A DNA stretch of 49,696 bases from Alphaproteobacteria bacterium (GTDB taxonomy: Bacteria; Pseudomonadota; Alphaproteobacteria; Elsterales; Elsteraceae), in contig RDXE01000048.1 in NCBI GenBank assembly GCA_004292755.1, positions 1 through 49,696 of the forward strand, in the 5' to 3' direction. A model generated the notes under the pieces. It ran no database searches and was not told the DNA's origin. It saw only the letters and a list, made by a program, of their open reading frames with translations. This document shows positions 41,912-49,696 of the stretch, piece after piece (the stretch's first letter is position 1; each line of letters opens with the position of its first letter). A program made the position numbers and the translations under genes.

Positions 41912-43131
41912 GTAAACACCCGCGGAAGGTCTGCTGGCGGTTGCAGATCATTGGTGCGATTCTCAGGTGTCGCAGGTTGTTGCGCCGGGGTTTGTTGAGC
42001 CGGAGCCGCATTGGCTGGCTGTCCAGAGGTCGCTGGTGTCGTTGGAACGACTGCTTGTATCTGCTGTTGGACAGCTTGCAGCTGTTGCGGGGTCAATACC
42101 TGGCTAAGCCCAGACACCACCTGCTGTTGAGCCGCTTGAATTGATTGCTGGTTCGCACTCGCTTGGGCTGCCGCGAACGTTGTAACAACCTGTTGGGCAT
42201 TCGGCACGCTCTGACCAAGCTGAACTGCCAATTGTTGCTGTTGCTGTGTAAGCGGTTGACCCGTCAACAACCCGGCGATGGCTGCGGTTTGGACAGCAGG
42301 CGGCACGCCAACGCCACCACCAGCCTGTGGAGGTGGCGTTGGCTGGGATGATTGCGTCGGCTGCGCTTGGACCGCCCTCTGCTGAGATGCAGGCTGAGCA
42401 TTCGCTTGCGCAATCACGCTGGCCGTGTTGCCAGTTGGCGGTTGCGGCGGCGGCGGGGCATTGCCAAGTGTGCCGGTCACTGCTTGGACCACAGTTGCGG
42501 CGACAAACGCGGGCACCTGGGTCGGCGGCAGCGGAGCCGACTGCGCGCTACTGATCACAGTGCTTTGCCCGCCACCGAAGCCAACGGTGCCGCCGCCGGT
42601 TGTCACCTCAAACTGCCCGGTCCCCCCAACGATGACCGTTGGTTGAAGAGGATCGCTTGGAACAATTCCGCTAACCACCGAACCACGGATGCCGATGGTA
42701 GCAATGGGCGTGCGCAGCGTAATGCTGCTGTTGGCGACGGGCGCACCGGAGGTCATCCGGAACAATCCGCGCTGAATGGAGATTGCCTTCTCGCGTTGAC
42801 CCGACTGTGGATCAAAGACGAACCGATCAATGGTTGCTACGCCGTTTGGTCCGAGCTCCAATACACCGCCATCCCGGAAAGTGATGACAGCGCGAGACTC
42901 ACTTCCTGTGGTGATTTGTTCATCAAAAACCACGACATCGTTCAGAGCCAACTGCGTCAGACTTTGTGATGGCTTCCGGGAACGCACCGTTTGCTCGATG
43001 ATCGACGCATAGCCGATGACTGACGCTGGTGCAGCCGCAAGAGGAGGAGGTGTCTGCGCGTAGAGCGGCGCGCCTGAGAAAGCCGCGGCAATAAGCAACA
43101 AGCCGATTAGCGACAGTCGAAGTTTGATCAT
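41896..43131 (-). CDS. Secreted FecR-domain protein with Gln/Pro/Ala-rich tail
   Basis: A 411-residue protein with a signal peptide (residues 1-25, ending APLYAQ). The FecR domain follows (about 70-190), with marks VVFDEQITTGSESRAVITFRD and TPIATIGIRGSVV. The C-terminal 200 residues are low-complexity, with blocks such as QQQQLAVQLGQ and LQAVQQQIQAV. In classical systems FecR relays a signal from an outer-membrane receptor to a FecI sigma factor, but neither gene is adjacent. ATG 43131 is chosen because it gives the signal peptide. The upstream 555 bases hold no clear gene. Confidence 0.82.
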   Translation of the reverse strand: MIKLRLSLIGLLLIAAAFSGAPLYAQTPPPLAAAPASVIGYASIIEQTVRSRKPSQSLTQLALNDVVVFDEQITTGSESRAVITFRDGGVLELGPNGVATIDRFVFDPQSGQREKAISIQRGLFRMTSGAPVANSSITLRTPIATIGIRGSVVSGIVPSDPLQPTVIVGGTGQFEVTTGGGTVGFGGGQSTVISSAQSAPLPPTQVPAFVAATVVQAVTGTLGNAPPPPQPPTGNTASVIAQANAQPASQQRAVQAQPTQSSQPTPPPQAGGGVGVPPAVQTAAIAGLLTGQPLTQQQQQLAVQLGQSVPNAQQVVTTFAAAQASANQQSIQAAQQQVVSGLSQVLTPQQLQAVQQQIQAVVPTTPATSGQPANAAPAQQTPAQQPATPENRTNDLQPPADLPRVFTASPT

Positions 43132-43686
43132 TGTAGCACCGGTCGGAGGATAACCAAGGGCCGCCAAACCTTGTCCGTTTGCTCCGATAGCTGTCAAGTA
43201 AATGGAGGCGATCACCACTTAAACCGTTGATACCTAGTCTTTTGATCCGTCAATTTAGCGAAAATTTTATCTGGTTTTGGTTTGTTTGGGTGCATCCGCC
43301 CTTGCCCCTACTTTCTGAGGCAGAGGCCGTGCGCGATGGAATGCGGCAACCGAGTCCGGATGACCCGCTCTGGCTTCCCGCTGCGCCGAACCCGCATCCG
43401 GGCATTGAGGGTTGGTAGGCGAACGCGCCGCCGCTACAACCGCCCCCTCAATGGCCGACGGTGTCTTGCGCGTATTGACCGCCAACCTCAACCCGCAGCA
43501 GTGCGGCCTCGCGGCGTTCACCGCAGGCCGAGGGGCATCTGAGCCAGGTCAGCCGAGCACCTGTCTTTGGGAGTGGACGGTGTGGATTGGTGTGGTCGAG
43601 AGCGCGAAAGCCAGACCACACCGCACTGTGCCGTTAAAGGATAGGATCGGCCAAAGTCACGAACGTTGAAGGAATGCCCGCCGGGC
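43132..43686. other. Intergenic region between the FecR and SapC genes (555 bases)
   Basis: Neither strand shows a gene that I trust. A hairpin GGTGTGGTC (43589-43597) / GACCACACC (43614-43622) may terminate the SapC transcript. On the minus strand TTGACA is present near 43195 and TTGACG near 43250, and either could belong to the FecR promoter; the -10 boxes are unclear. Confidence 0.4.
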
Positions 43687-44418
43687 CTAGCCAAACCACT
43701 CCGGGCCGAGGAGGGAGGGGTCTGTCTGTGGCTGCGGCTTAGCCAATGCTGCAAGCACAGTCTGCATCGGCCAGGAAGCAGCAGCCATGTAGGCCATCGA
43801 CAAAGCACCCGCGCGATGCAGTGCCTGCAGCTTGTCGCCGTCGAGGGCGGCGAGATCGGCGGGATCGATCATACTCAGCCCTTGGAGTTGATGGCGGGTC
43901 CCATCGGCTTTGGTGATCACGAGGTCTTTGGCCAACAGACCAGCCTCGGCCACGGCAGCCAACAGGCCCTGCGCCTCCGCCTCACCGCGCGCCAAGGCGG
44001 TGAGCACCGTCGTCACCCGCTCCACTTCGGGAGCGGTGCCGCCTGTTTCCGTCAGAATCGGAAGGTGAGCTGAGTCCGATACACAGACGCTGCCGATATC
44101 AACCATCAACGTCGCCCCCTCTTGTCCCATCTGAAGGGCAAAGGGGTAGCAGCGCAGCAGGGCTGGCTGGTAGCCTGCAACCCACTTGCCGTCGGTCCCA
44201 ATGAAGAGGTTGCGCTCACCCAAGCCCGAGATCACACCAAGCGTGATGCGGTTGCCGCTGCGCAAAAACCCTACCGGCATGTGCGCGATGGCATATACCA
44301 ACTCACCCGGAGCGATGGGAATGAAGCTGAGATTGGCTGCAAAGATAGCAACCCGCGGTGGGGTCCATCGAAGCGTGGCATGGGCGGATTTCGACAGAGG
44401 GACCAGAGACTGATACAT
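43687..44418 (-). CDS. SapC-family surface-layer-associated protein
   Basis: A 243-residue cytoplasmic protein of the SapC family, named for a gene of the Campylobacter surface-array locus. The core GLGERNLFIGTDGKWVAGYQPALLRCYPF is the family hallmark (written here for its G-E-R-N-L-F and W-x-A-x-Y-x-P motif; residues 86-114). The N-terminal SAHATLRWTPPRVAIFAANL is also typical. Its exact role in surface-layer formation is not clear. ATG 44418 is chosen because AAGGCG lies five bases upstream. It follows the methyltransferase gene by 11 bases, so both are in one message. Confidence 0.85.
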   Translation of the reverse strand: MYQSLVPLSKSAHATLRWTPPRVAIFAANLSFIPIAPGELVYAIAHMPVGFLRSGNRITLGVISGLGERNLFIGTDGKWVAGYQPALLRCYPFALQMGQEGATLMVDIGSVCVSDSAHLPILTETGGTAPEVERVTTVLTALARGEAEAQGLLAAVAEAGLLAKDLVITKADGTRHQLQGLSMIDPADLAALDGDKLQALHRAGALSMAYMAAASWPMQTVLAALAKPQPQTDPSLLGPEWFG

Positions 44419-44429
44419 GACTCGCCTTT

Positions 44430-45959
44430 CTAGATGACCCCGTTGGCCTTCAAACGCGGCAATCGAGCGGCAACGAATTCCTGCATGCTGCGGGTCAGTT
44501 CGGCCAGACTTTCGGTCTCGTCCGAAATCACAACCCCATGCTTCTTCAGTCGCTGACCGATCCGCTGCAAGACTGACCAACCGAACTTGGCTGCCGATGG
44601 GATTTGCACTTTTGGATCATCCTGAAGGGCGGCGAGATAAAGCTGATCCACCAAGCTCATCTGCTCAGCCGAGCCAATGGCTGGGTTGGCAAAATATTCG
44701 ATTGTGCGCCCTGCCAGCATCCGTTTCAGCAGCATCTGATTGAATGCCTTGGCAGGCTTGGTGTTTTCGTTGAGTGGCGTCATCGGGTGGACTTGACCAG
44801 AGTGAACCAGCATCACCACCGCCTCCAGTGCTGCTGCCTGCGGAATTTGAATCTCCGACAGCAACTCGCGCAACGAGGCTGGGCGCGCGACTAAGCGACG
44901 ATACAGCGCACCATATACCTCGGGATTACCATTCACCTCGCCAATCGTGCTGGCAAACTTAGTTGTGAAGCGCGCCTCGGGAACCATGGCCAGCAGCCGC
45001 ATGTCTGCCAGGGCGGTGCTAACCTCGTGGCTCGAGGCGGCTTGGACGCCACGGGCGTAGATGTCGCGCCGAAAGTTCTTGGCGCTGGCAAAGTCCCGCA
45101 AGGTTTCCCGCCAAGCAGGGTCTTGCGCTGCACGGATTTGGGGCAGCATTCCCGGCGGAACCGAGAAGCCGTCGATGTTTTCCACCAGCGTGGCCGACGC
45201 GACGAAGGTCAAGCGGGCCTCGGCAAGATCGGCCATCACGTCGGCGGCGAAGCGCGGCGCCCAGCTCTGGTTCAAGTACTCATGGGCCTGATAGGCAGCA
45301 TCGAGACTGCGAGCCGTGGCAATTCTTGTCGCGAGGGAGGGGTTTCCGGTCAGGTAGACTGCCCCCGCCTCCCGCAGACCGTCAGCAAACGCAAGGGCAT
45401 GTGCCACTTGTTGATCAGATCGGCCAGGATGACGGGCCGCATGTTGGTTGATCAGCCACTGCATTGGCGCCATTGGGCCCCAACCAGGCAGTGCATTGTA
45501 GGTGATGAGAGCCAGACCACCGACATCGAGAAAGCGATCCAGGAATTGATGCACCGCCTCGCGCACCGGCGGGGCAACCCAGCTGTAAATGCCATGGGCC
45601 GTAATGACATCAAATTTTGGGATATCACCACTGCCGCCAGCCACCGCTTGTTCAAAGCTGAGATCGGAAAAGCGAACATTGGCCAAACCCGCAGCCTCTG
45701 CCATGGCTTGGGCGGTGGCAATATGACTTGGGTTAAAATCAAATCCCCAGAACTCTGAGCTTGGATTGGCCGCAGCCAAGGCCAAGGTCGTGAAGCCATA
45801 ACCACATCCAAGTTCGCAATAGCGAATTCGCCGACCATACGCCATCGGCAAAGTGCCATTGGCAAGGGCAGCGAAATGCAGATGTCCTGGCGCCAGTTCG
45901 CGGTAGAAGCCTGTGGTGTAGGGAATGTCGGTCACATAGCCACGAGACCACGCCTGCAT
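44430..45959 (-). CDS. SAM-dependent methyltransferase with regulatory domain (PF10119 type)
   Basis: A 509-residue protein. The N-terminal class I methyltransferase domain includes CELGCGYGFTTLALA (motif I) and FDVITAHGIYSWV. The middle region (about 220-310) matches the methyltransferase regulatory domain, with LVENIDGFSVPPGMLPQIR and FRRDIYARG. Then comes a helical C-terminal region of about 190 residues. These proteins often occur near surface-polysaccharide or S-layer genes. ATG 45959 is chosen because GGAGG stands nine bases upstream; a GTG at 45968 abuts the ribosome site. It lies between SapC and the S-layer-like protein, after its terminator. Confidence 0.87.
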   Translation of the reverse strand: MQAWSRGYVTDIPYTTGFYRELAPGHLHFAALANGTLPMAYGRRIRYCELGCGYGFTTLALAAANPSSEFWGFDFNPSHIATAQAMAEAAGLANVRFSDLSFEQAVAGGSGDIPKFDVITAHGIYSWVAPPVREAVHQFLDRFLDVGGLALITYNALPGWGPMAPMQWLINQHAARHPGRSDQQVAHALAFADGLREAGAVYLTGNPSLATRIATARSLDAAYQAHEYLNQSWAPRFAADVMADLAEARLTFVASATLVENIDGFSVPPGMLPQIRAAQDPAWRETLRDFASAKNFRRDIYARGVQAASSHEVSTALADMRLLAMVPEARFTTKFASTIGEVNGNPEVYGALYRRLVARPASLRELLSEIQIPQAAALEAVVMLVHSGQVHPMTPLNENTKPAKAFNQMLLKRMLAGRTIEYFANPAIGSAEQMSLVDQLYLAALQDDPKVQIPSAAKFGWSVLQRIGQRLKKHGVVISDETESLAELTRSMQEFVAARLPRLKANGVI

Positions 45960-45987
45960 GTCACCCACCCTCCAGAACCATCCTCAC

Positions 45988-46020
45988 AAAAAAGAAGGAG
46001 AGAGGCCGAAGCCTCTCTCC
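45988..46020 (-). terminator. Strong intrinsic terminator of the S-layer-like gene
   Basis: On the minus strand the stem GGAGAGAGGC / GCCTCTCTCC (10 perfect pairs, positions 46020-45997) has a TTCG tetraloop and a T-rich tail (TTCTTTTTT, 45996-45988). It begins about 30 bases after the stop at 46051. This is the clearest Rho-independent terminator in the window and suits a very highly expressed gene. Confidence 0.85.
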
Positions 46021-46050
46021 CCCAATCACCCAACTGCGTGTCGCTGAGGA

Positions 46051-48540
46051 TCAGACGACCACGAAGTTGCCGTTCGTGCCGCCAACCAGGCTGGCGAGCG
46101 AGACGCCCGACAGGGTCGCGACAAGGTTGATTTCGGTGTTGGCGACAGCGGTGTCACCACCACCAACAGCGTAGTAGACGCCGACGTCGGTACCGTTGCT
46201 GACCAGGAAGACCAGCGTGTCAGCCGCGTTGGCGAGGGTGATCGTGCCGGAACCAGCACCGGTCACCAGGGCGTTCAACACCGAGTCACCGTTGGTGGAG
46301 AGCGAACCAGACACGTTCTCGACCGTGATCAAGAACACGAACTGGCCAGCGGCACCCGTCAGGTTGCCCGAGGTGCCAACCGTGACGACCGAGGTGGTGG
46401 CGAGGTCGCCAGCCGTGACGGCCGTGTTGTTGGCCTTCAGGTAGGCAGTGCCGAAGGTCAAAGCGTCGCCGCCGATACCGACGGTGAAGTCAGTGACCAC
46501 GTCACGGTTCGCAGTTGCTGTCGCATCGACGATGATCCGGTCACGACCCGCGCCGGAGGTGATGGTGTCGATACCGTTACCAGCGGTGATGCTGTCGTTA
46601 CCGGCGCCACCGAGGATAGCGTCAGCCTGCGGGGTGCCCGTGATGGTGTCATTGCCAGCGCCACCGGTGACCTTCAGGCCATTGGTGGTGGCAGCGGTAC
46701 CAACGAAGGTCAACGTGCCAGTCATGGCCGAGCCGTCGATCACCGAGTTCACGTTGATCGCCAGCGCGCCGGTGGTCAGGCTCGCATTGCCCGCACCCGT
46801 CAACGTCATGGAGGTGAGGGCGGTCAAGCCCGTCATCGCCGTGAACGTGGTGTTGTCGGTCATGCTGATGTTGAAGGTTTCAACACCAGCCGCAGTCAGG
46901 TCAGCCAAGGTGATGGTGTTCTTGGTGCTGCTGTCGTCGTTGACGTTGATGGTCAACGTGTCGAGCTGACCGACGTTGGTCGCGTTGGTGACGTTGATCA
47001 CCGGCGCAGCCGCTTGTGAGCCCAGAATGGTCACCGCACCGGCCTGGGTGGCCGACACGCTGTTCAGGGTCACGGCGTCGTTGGTCGAAATCGCGGCCAG
47101 TTGCAGGCCGGTGATGCCGGTGATCTGGCTGACAGTGAAGGCATCGCCGCCGTCGTCGCCGTCGTCGGTGATGCGCAGGATTTCGAAGTTGGTGAACCGG
47201 GCGCCGATTGCGGCAGTCAGAGCCGCAGCGTCCGACAACGAAATCACGTCGGTACCAGCACCACCGGAGACAGTTGCCGAGGTGTTGACGAGGTTGCCGA
47301 TGCCGATGGTGTCGTTACCAGCACCACCAGTGACGGAGGCATTCGCAACACCCGTGGTGACGTTGAAGCCACCAGCGGTCATGGCGGAGCCATCAACGGT
47401 GGTGATGTTCGCTGCCAAGGCGGCGCCGGACAGGTTGATTGTCGCGGAGCCCTTGAGGGTCAGCGTGGAGTTCGCAGCGTAATCGTTTGCGTCCAGGCTG
47501 GCCGTCAGGTTGGAGGCCGCGTTGATGGTGAGGCCGGTCAGCGCTGTTCCCGTGTCCAGGTCGATGGTGCCAAGGGTGTTGGCGGTCGAACCCGTGGTCG
47601 TGATGGTGATTGCCGCAGCACCAGTGGCGTTGCGGGTCAGGTTCGGCGTACCAGAGGTGCCAACACCGTCCACAACGATGGCTGCGGCGGTGGTTGCCGA
47701 TGCCATGGTGAAGGTGGTCGCACCCATGGTCGTAGTACCATCACCCTGCAGGGTGAGAGACGTGCCAGCAGCGAGGTTCAAAAAGCTGACTGCGTCGGTC
47801 GAGGTGCGGTTGATAACCGAGGTCTCGCCATTGACCGATGCGAAGTCGTAGCTGCCCGCGGTGCCGCCGGTCTCACGGATGCTGAACACTTCGACGCCGG
47901 TGATTGTCGCTGCCGGCAGAGCGCCAGCTGCGTTGTTGTCAGCCGTCAGCACCATGGTGTCGGTGCCTGCGCCGCCGTTGATCACGTCAGCCGCGCTCAG
48001 GGTCGCGGTGGTAGCCGTGCCCAGATAGCCGTTGATGGTGTCGTTGCCGGAGGTGCCGGTGATGTTGTCTGGATTGGTGGTCAGCGTGAAGGTCGAGCCG
48101 GTCGAAAGGCCAGTGATGGCAGTCCCATCGGTCTTCTGAGCAGCGCGGCCTTCAGTGGCACCGAACAGCAGGTAGTGCTGCATGGCCGACGAGAACGCCT
48201 TGCCCGTGCCAACCGCAGCCGCAACGTCGGCGTGGGTGGACAGGTAGCGGGCGGAGTCGAAGCCGAACAGGGCGGCGTTCGGGGCGCGGTTTTCAGTCAC
48301 GCCGAAGGTCAGGTAGTGCTGGAACGGATTCAGCAGAGTGCCGTTCTGGAACGCACGAACCAGGTCGTCGTTCTGCAGCACGTATTCACGCGCATTGAAA
48401 GTCGAGTTCGGGTTGCGCAGTTCGCGAGCGCCGAACAGGCTGTAGTGCTGCGACGCAGTCGCGAAGGTACCGCGACCGACGGCGGCGAGCACGTCTGCAT
48501 TGTTCGAGAGATAGTAGGTATCGTTAAACGTCAGAGCCAT
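46051..48540 (-). CDS. Large RTX/S-layer-like surface protein
   Basis: An 829-residue acidic protein without any cysteine, very rich in Thr, Ala, Asn and Gly, as in S-layer and type I-secreted proteins. Residues 1-135 hold three degenerate copies of a 45-residue repeat (YYLSNNADVLAAVG...HYSLFGARE, then REYVLQNDDL...HYLTFGVTE, then RYLSTHADVAAAVG...HYLLFGATEGR). The middle 480 residues are a low-complexity beta-rich region. RTX calcium repeats (GGAGNDTITG, GGAGNDSITAG) appear around residues 622-667. The C-terminus is aliphatic (NFVVV), fitting type I export. ATG 48540 follows CCAGGAGACAAGACA. No secretion ATPase is adjacent. Confidence 0.88.
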   Translation of the reverse strand: MALTFNDTYYLSNNADVLAAVGRGTFATASQHYSLFGARELRNPNSTFNAREYVLQNDDLVRAFQNGTLLNPFQHYLTFGVTENRAPNAALFGFDSARYLSTHADVAAAVGTGKAFSSAMQHYLLFGATEGRAAQKTDGTAITGLSTGSTFTLTTNPDNITGTSGNDTINGYLGTATTATLSAADVINGGAGTDTMVLTADNNAAGALPAATITGVEVFSIRETGGTAGSYDFASVNGETSVINRTSTDAVSFLNLAAGTSLTLQGDGTTTMGATTFTMASATTAAAIVVDGVGTSGTPNLTRNATGAAAITITTTGSTANTLGTIDLDTGTALTGLTINAASNLTASLDANDYAANSTLTLKGSATINLSGAALAANITTVDGSAMTAGGFNVTTGVANASVTGGAGNDTIGIGNLVNTSATVSGGAGTDVISLSDAAALTAAIGARFTNFEILRITDDGDDGGDAFTVSQITGITGLQLAAISTNDAVTLNSVSATQAGAVTILGSQAAAPVINVTNATNVGQLDTLTINVNDDSSTKNTITLADLTAAGVETFNISMTDNTTFTAMTGLTALTSMTLTGAGNASLTTGALAINVNSVIDGSAMTGTLTFVGTAATTNGLKVTGGAGNDTITGTPQADAILGGAGNDSITAGNGIDTITSGAGRDRIIVDATATANRDVVTDFTVGIGGDALTFGTAYLKANNTAVTAGDLATTSVVTVGTSGNLTGAAGQFVFLITVENVSGSLSTNGDSVLNALVTGAGSGTITLANAADTLVFLVSNGTDVGVYYAVGGGDTAVANTEINLVATLSGVSLASLVGGTNGNFVVV

Positions 48541-48896
48541 TGTCTTGTCTCCTGGCTTGCGTTCCGCCTCGACAGTCCGAGCAACCCGGTCGGTCGAAGG
48601 AATGCGATTGTTTTACAGTACCAGCCGCGGGTCCGCCGAAGCGGCCGGGCAAAGTGTTTCGTCGTAACCTCTCGGCCTCCGAGGAAGCCTTTGCCACAAA
48701 CCGCCGGACTATCGACCCATCCTCGCGGATGGGGAAAACCCGTCCGCTAGTGACTGAACCGACCTCCCGGTCGTCCACACCCCCGAACCCGTTGTCAAAG
48801 CAACAGGCCCCAGGGTTCGTGACCTTCCACGGCCGGGCGAGAACGCGAGGGTGCTGCACACGCCGAACCATGACCTTCCGGCCACCGGCGGCCTCT
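48541..48896. other. Upstream region of the S-layer-like gene (356 bases)
   Basis: This must contain the promoter and leader of the surface-protein gene. The ribosome site AGGAGA lies eight bases before the ATG. No clear -35/-10 pair or large palindrome was found. No gene is seen; a long open frame on the plus strand across this area and the gene is a composition artefact. Confidence 0.4.
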
Positions 48897-49268
48897 CTAG
48901 CACCCTCCGCCGCCGCCCTCAAGCCGCTTGTGACCAATTTGCTGTACCTGTGGCAGTGACACCACAGAGCCAGCGGCTTCTGGGCCAGCGCAGCCGTCCA
49001 GAAGTGCGAAAAACACCCCCTCCTCCACACCAAGGGCAGTCGCAAATTGCGACACCCGGTCCCGCGGCAGAGCCGCCCGACCGGTCTCGATCTGGGCAAG
49101 GAAGGTGTAGTGCGTCAGGCCGATTCGCTCAGCCAGCGCCCGCTGGGTCAATCCAGCCTGCTGCCGCAACGCCTTCAGCCCCTCCCCCACCGCGATGCGG
49201 CGAAGGCGGGCATCGGCTGCCGAGGCAGGACGATCGGACGACCGAATGGGCACAGAGCGATCAACCAT
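48897..49268 (-). CDS. Cro/C1-type HTH transcriptional regulator
   Basis: A 123-residue regulator with one HTH (about residues 25-85): GEGLKALRQQAGLTQRALAE then ERIGLTHYTFLAQIETGRAALP. The tail is short and ends in a Gly run (LEGGGGGC). It lies directly upstream of the S-layer-like gene on the same strand, 356 bases away, so it may control that gene, though this is only inference from position. ATG 49268 is chosen because a longer frame begins with sequence unlike any regulator. Confidence 0.82.
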   Translation of the reverse strand: MVDRSVPIRSSDRPASAADARLRRIAVGEGLKALRQQAGLTQRALAERIGLTHYTFLAQIETGRAALPRDRVSQFATALGVEEGVFFALLDGCAGPEAAGSVVSLPQVQQIGHKRLEGGGGGC

Positions 49269-49459
49269 CGGAACCCCCCGGGGCAGGCTGCTGGGTGTAC
49301 TTCCAGTGCGACAGCGATGCGGAAACCCCGCCATCCTGACCGCTTGGAAGGCCCGTTGCCCCCGTGGGTTCCTTTGTACTCGACTGCCCGTCCGTTGACA
49401 AGCGTGAGTTTCTGACAAGCTCAAAATTCCTGTCCTCACGCAAATTGTCGGTGGCGGCG

Positions 49460-49666
49460 TCAGGCGGTGCCAGCTTGGCTCTCGCTCACCGCGCGCACAT
49501 GGGCCAGATGCGCCTCCATGAAGCGCACAGCACTTTGGTCGCCCAACACAGCCGCCAAGGCGCGCACATAGGCGTTGGCCATGGCAGAGAGAATCGTGTC
49601 GGTGGGGTGGCCTGCCTGTTCGGCCGCGACCGCGGCTTGCATCAGCGCCTTCTCGAAGTATTCCAC
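49460..49666 (-). CDS. Small helical protein of unknown function
   Basis: A 68-residue protein, MEYFEKALMQAAVAAEQAGH in front and helical to the end, without a family I can name. It could be a partial gene family of regulators or chaperones, but no motif supports that. It begins at ATG 49666, only 30 bases from the right edge. A gene of similar size next to HTH regulators is common in these genomes. Ordinary codon use suggests that it is real. Confidence 0.55.
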   Translation of the reverse strand: MEYFEKALMQAAVAAEQAGHPTDTILSAMANAYVRALAAVLGDQSAVRFMEAHLAHVRAVSESQAGTA

Positions 49667-49696
49667 CGAGATTTCATGGATGGTGGCGGCCGCCCC

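Noticed and set aside
43412-43669. An 85-codon frame in the FecR-SapC gap
   Set aside because: No clear ribosome site and no recognisable motif; composition resembles non-coding DNA.
47101-48750. A 549-codon open frame on the plus strand opposite the S-layer-like gene
   Set aside because: It is a mirror of the real gene caused by GC-rich codon use; its translation has no family features.
1-49696. tRNA, rRNA, CRISPR arrays and insertion sequences
   Set aside because: I looked for cloverleaf stems, regular repeats with spacers and transposase motifs, and found none.

Overview
The window looks like a chromosomal segment of a GC-rich alphaproteobacterium, most likely of the Rhodospirillales/Azospirillum type. 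Signs for this are a Ros/MucR regulator, a CarD regulator, an AfeI-type seven-iron ferredoxin, PhaB (polyhydroxyalkanoate synthesis), a Fur-OlsB-OlsA run (ornithine lipids), SapC next to a cysteine-free RTX surface protein, and the block miaB-phoH-ybeY-corC-lnt-PraR-like regulator. I saw no tRNA or rRNA gene, CRISPR array or recognisable insertion sequence. About 50 protein genes are supported.

Layout. 1-2970: a minus-strand pair of P-loop ATPases with an ATGA overlap, the second running off the left edge. Its promoter (TTGACA-17-TATACG) is surrounded by three copies of the palindrome CAGATATCTG. This is the least familiar system in the window. 3072-8073: oligopeptidase B, a class III nucleotide cyclase with an unusual N-terminus, an HpxZ-like protein, a glyoxalase-like protein and a TusA-like protein. 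8162-17688: MucR, then Fur-olsB-olsA, then the housekeeping run miaB, phoH, ybeY, corC, lnt and two related Cro/C1-type regulators. 17685-28592: MscS channel, RppH plus divergent polysaccharide deacetylase, a LOV-like PAS protein with worn-out GGDEF and EAL domains, an MBL hydrolase, PhaB, an isolated and divergent UMP kinase, a flippase-like protein and a YHYH protein.

28638-41864: FemAB-like acyltransferase and RidA; a lone tatA joined to a flavoprotein; a soluble lytic transglycosylase with a structured leader; CarD; ferredoxin; a DUF938 methyltransferase; Dps under a likely Irr-type (ICE) operator; chorismate mutase; PAS and pentapeptide-repeat proteins; a phosphoesterase; a small membrane protein; and a single-domain cyclic-nucleotide-binding protein. 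41896-49666: an orphan FecR-domain protein and a cell-surface cluster (SapC, a methyltransferase with a regulatory domain, and an 829-residue RTX/S-layer-like protein with a textbook terminator), then a small regulator and a small unknown protein.

Working together: the clearest functional groups are envelope and surface functions (ornithine lipids, Lnt, MscS, deacetylase, flippase, transglycosylase, SapC/S-layer), iron and oxidative stress (Fur, Dps with ICE-like box, ferredoxin) and nucleotide signalling (cyclase, cNMP-binding protein, degenerate c-di-GMP protein). All functions are read from sequence motifs and remembered family features; no database search was run.
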